NCBI RefSeq assembly: GCF_028606985.1
Contig: NZ_CP117416.1
Location: forward strand, 5,023,001-5,087,000
Origin: Paenibacillus kyungheensis
Lineage (GTDB): Bacteria; Bacillota; Bacilli; Paenibacillales; Paenibacillaceae
DNA length: 64,000 bases
Direction: 5' to 3'
Shown: in pieces, positions 62,397 to 64,000 of the stretch
Layout: every line of letters starts with the position of its first letter
Numbering within the stretch: position 1 is the stretch's first letter
Made by a program: the position numbers and the translations under genes
Notes under the pieces: model-generated
What the model saw: the letters and a program-made list of their open reading frames with translations, nothing else
The model's database searches: none
What the model was told of the DNA's origin: nothing

Positions 62397-63302
62397 TTAA
62401 ATATATTCTGCAATCAGATCGGTTTCTGTATTGCGTTCTAGCGCAGAGATAATGCCATCAATATTCTCATAGGTGCTGAATTGTTCTTTTTGAAATACGA
62501 ATGCTCCTGCGCGAATGACAAATTTCAACTCTTTGCCTTTTTTATCTAAAAATTTGATATTCATCATAGCGTTTTTGATACGATCGGTTAACAATTGCAG
62601 ATATTGTTGATCGGTCATAGGACACAAAATAATAAAACGCCCCTCTTCAATCGAGAACTTATAATCTTCATACCGAATTTGTTTTTGAATCGTCTCGGAC
62701 AACTCCAACAGAAATTGCGAATAGAGCTGGCTACCTAACGATTCTTGTACCAGTGCTAGAAATTCAATCTTGAACATCGCCATCGAAAATGTATAATTTT
62801 CGGAATAGCGTCTAGCCAGGTTAGACTGTTTGATAACAGTAGCTTCTAACGCCTTTTTGTTGCCTAATGTCGTATACAAATCAATTTCAGGATCACGCTT
62901 GCGCAAGTCTTCTAATCGTTCACTAACTCTTTGATTACGAATCAACGTCGATTTGATAAAAGCAGCAATCAGAATATTAGCTGGGATCAAAAATAGTTCA
63001 AAAAAGATCAGTGTATTGACTGGCGCATATGTCACCATCCATACAAAATAGGTCACTATAAATATAAAAATAACCACGACAGCAATGCCCATCGAAACGA
63101 CAAACCCGAACAACAATGCAACCATTGCGCCTATATTCAAAGCAATCTCTAATAAGCTATAGCCACCATCTGCATAAATATTAAAAAACACAAGCACTTC
63201 CTGTGCGATCGCCAGCACAATCAAAATGATATAACCCAAACGCATTTGATTAATAATGCTGGTGTTGGTACTTAATTCTTTACGTTTTCGACTTGTTCTC
63301 AT
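62397..63302 (-). CDS. ydaK: Degenerate GGDEF c-di-GMP receptor (YdaK-like)
   Basis: A 301-residue protein. Two hydrophobic blocks (about 23-41 and 50-120, four helices) precede a GGDEF-type domain (about 140-295). The active site is replaced by EEGRF (219-223), so it cannot make c-di-GMP, but an intact inhibitory-site RxxD (Arg210-Tyr-Glu-Asp213) stands exactly five residues before it. This is the pattern of YdaK of B. subtilis and PssE of Listeria, c-di-GMP receptors that switch on exopolysaccharide synthesis. Its ATG follows directly the TAA of the GH8-like gene. Confidence 0.9.
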   Translation of the reverse strand: MRTSRKRKELSTNTSIINQMRLGYIILIVLAIAQEVLVFFNIYADGGYSLLEIALNIGAMVALLFGFVVSMGIAVVVIFIFIVTYFVWMVTYAPVNTLIFFELFLIPANILIAAFIKSTLIRNQRVSERLEDLRKRDPEIDLYTTLGNKKALEATVIKQSNLARRYSENYTFSMAMFKIEFLALVQESLGSQLYSQFLLELSETIQKQIRYEDYKFSIEEGRFIILCPMTDQQYLQLLTDRIKNAMMNIKFLDKKGKELKFVIRAGAFVFQKEQFSTYENIDGIISALERNTETDLIAEYI

Positions 63303-64000
63303 TTACTTCGTGTCACTGCCTTTCTGCAAATGTGTCTCTGCTAAAAGAGGAAATAAATCATCAAAAATATGAGTATCTCCATCAAATACATAGCCTCCCG
63401 GATAAGCTTGATCCCATCCTCTCATCGTTAGCATTTGTGCATATAATTGGTCTGCCCACTGCTGATCGTTCTCCTGTAAAGCTAACAAAATCGCAAGTCC
63501 GTACACTGCTGGCGATTCATATGCTACATCTGCGGTCTGATCAGCACGCTTATAGCGTCCGGCTAACTTATGATTCTGCTCAAATTCTTTTTTCATAAAA
63601 GTGATCAGTTGATCGGAAGGCTCACCTAATTCACTCCGATGGATCGCTAAAATCAGTTGATCTATCAGATTAATCGTATCGTCATAGTTGTATTTGCCTG
63701 TAGCTACGCTGTATGTTCTGGGGTAAAAGACTCCATCATTGGGCGTATTGTGAAGTAGATCGGTGTACTTCGTGTACTCTTGAGTGGTGATGATGTTGGT
63801 CTGCTTCATCTGTTCCAAAGCAGGCACATCAATATATGTTAGGCTGAGTACATCTGCGGAATATCCATGTTCAAAATCATGATAATCGACAAGATAACCA
63901 TGTTGCTGATCTGAAGCAAGCAACGTATCGACAATTTGCTTGGCAGTTGTATGATAAGTAGGCTGTTTCCACTGGGTAGATGCTTGTAACAGCGCGCCTA
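63303..64000 (-). CDS. ydaJ: GH8-like protein of EPS locus, 3' portion (YdaJ-like)
   Basis: The last 231 codons of a gene that starts beyond the right edge; the frame is open to base 64000. Visible stretches (GYLVDYHDFEHGYSADVLSL, DGVFYPRTYSVATGKYNYDD, YESPAVYGLAILLAL, GGYVFDGDTHIFDDLFPLLA) fit the glycoside hydrolase 8 / YdaJ-type alpha-barrel. Such enzymes trim or release the exopolysaccharide made by the neighbouring synthase. Catalytic residues cannot be assigned from the fragment. Stop codon directly abuts the receptor gene's ATG. Confidence 0.75.
   Translation of the reverse strand, partial: GALLQASTQWKQPTYHTTAKQIVDTLLASDQQHGYLVDYHDFEHGYSADVLSLTYIDVPALEQMKQTNIITTQEYTKYTDLLHNTPNDGVFYPRTYSVATGKYNYDDTINLIDQLILAIHRSELGEPSDQLITFMKKEFEQNHKLAGRYKRADQTADVAYESPAVYGLAILLALQENDQQWADQLYAQMLTMRGWDQAYPGGYVFDGDTHIFDDLFPLLAETHLQKGSDTK

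Overview
The window reads as chromosomal DNA of a spore-former-type Firmicute, most likely Paenibacillus or a close relative. This is inferred from the low GC (roughly 40 % by eye), strong AGGAGG-type ribosome binding sites, an S-layer-homology surface protein, a pectin-degradation locus, a c-di-AMP (ydaO-type) and a purine riboswitch, and a run of genes whose best-known relatives are in Bacillus (xpt-pbuX, pyrK-pyrD, yxdJKLM-yxeA, ydaJKM, dbpA/yxiN, mmuM). I see no rRNA, tRNA, CRISPR array, prophage or intact insertion sequence. The sequence is ordinary core/accessory chromosome with short transcription units, most closed by clear intrinsic terminators.

Layout. 1-4.1 kb: tandem soluble chemoreceptors, a diguanylate cyclase, an acetate-type transporter and a membrane-anchored methyltransferase. 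4.2-8.3 kb: a sugar ABC importer (two permeases plus lipoprotein) with CcpA-like sites upstream and no ATPase of its own. 8.4-13.2 kb: a giant secreted SLH protein built of three Ig-plus-propeller units. 13.4-20.2 kb: small membrane protein, aldo-keto reductase, DinB protein, Na+ symporter and a tight cluster of poorly known genes. 20.3-22.6 kb: a c-di-AMP riboswitch in front of a TrkA_N-like orphan, with a stand-alone KdpD-type USP protein encoded divergently. 22.8-31.5 kb: SDR, DUF4173 membrane protein, SgrR-like regulator, asparaginase, amino-acid permease and homocysteine methyltransferase. 31.9-34.8 kb: GPH sugar transporter plus GH105 hydrolase, which fits functionally with the secreted pectate lyase at 48.2-49.2 kb; both loci carry a near-identical palindromic operator. 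34.9-42.9 kb: serine hydrolase, DinB, WYL regulator, riboswitch-controlled xpt-pbuX, pyrK-pyrD and a YdcF-like protein. 43.1-48.1 kb: YxeA, a two-component system and a BceAB-type ABC transporter, linked by two matching promoters. 49.4-59.8 kb: phosphoesterase, a decayed Rpn nuclease gene, DbpA helicase, a discoidin/Fn3 secreted protein, PhzF, GreA, an AIM24/TIGR00266 protein and a peptide transporter. 59.9-60.8 kb: a GNAT-HTH protein preceded by a 58-residue gene, looking like a toxin-antitoxin unit. 60.9-64.0 kb: an exopolysaccharide operon (GH8-like, degenerate GGDEF receptor, 47-residue membrane protein, GT2 synthase) running off the right edge.

How things connect. c-di-GMP can be made by the GGDEF protein at 1.3 kb and could be sensed by the I-site protein at 62.4 kb. 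c-di-AMP/potassium logic is suggested around 20-22.6 kb. Pectin is cut outside the cell by the lyase, and the products could enter by the GPH carrier and be opened by GH105. The most rewarding items for follow-up are two genes of under 60 codons (60668-60844 and 62221-62364), the c-di-AMP-controlled orphan, the paired YxdJ/BceR-type promoters, the operator over the phzF promoter, and the hairpin covering the pyrK ribosome binding site. All functional statements are from reading motifs; no database search was run.
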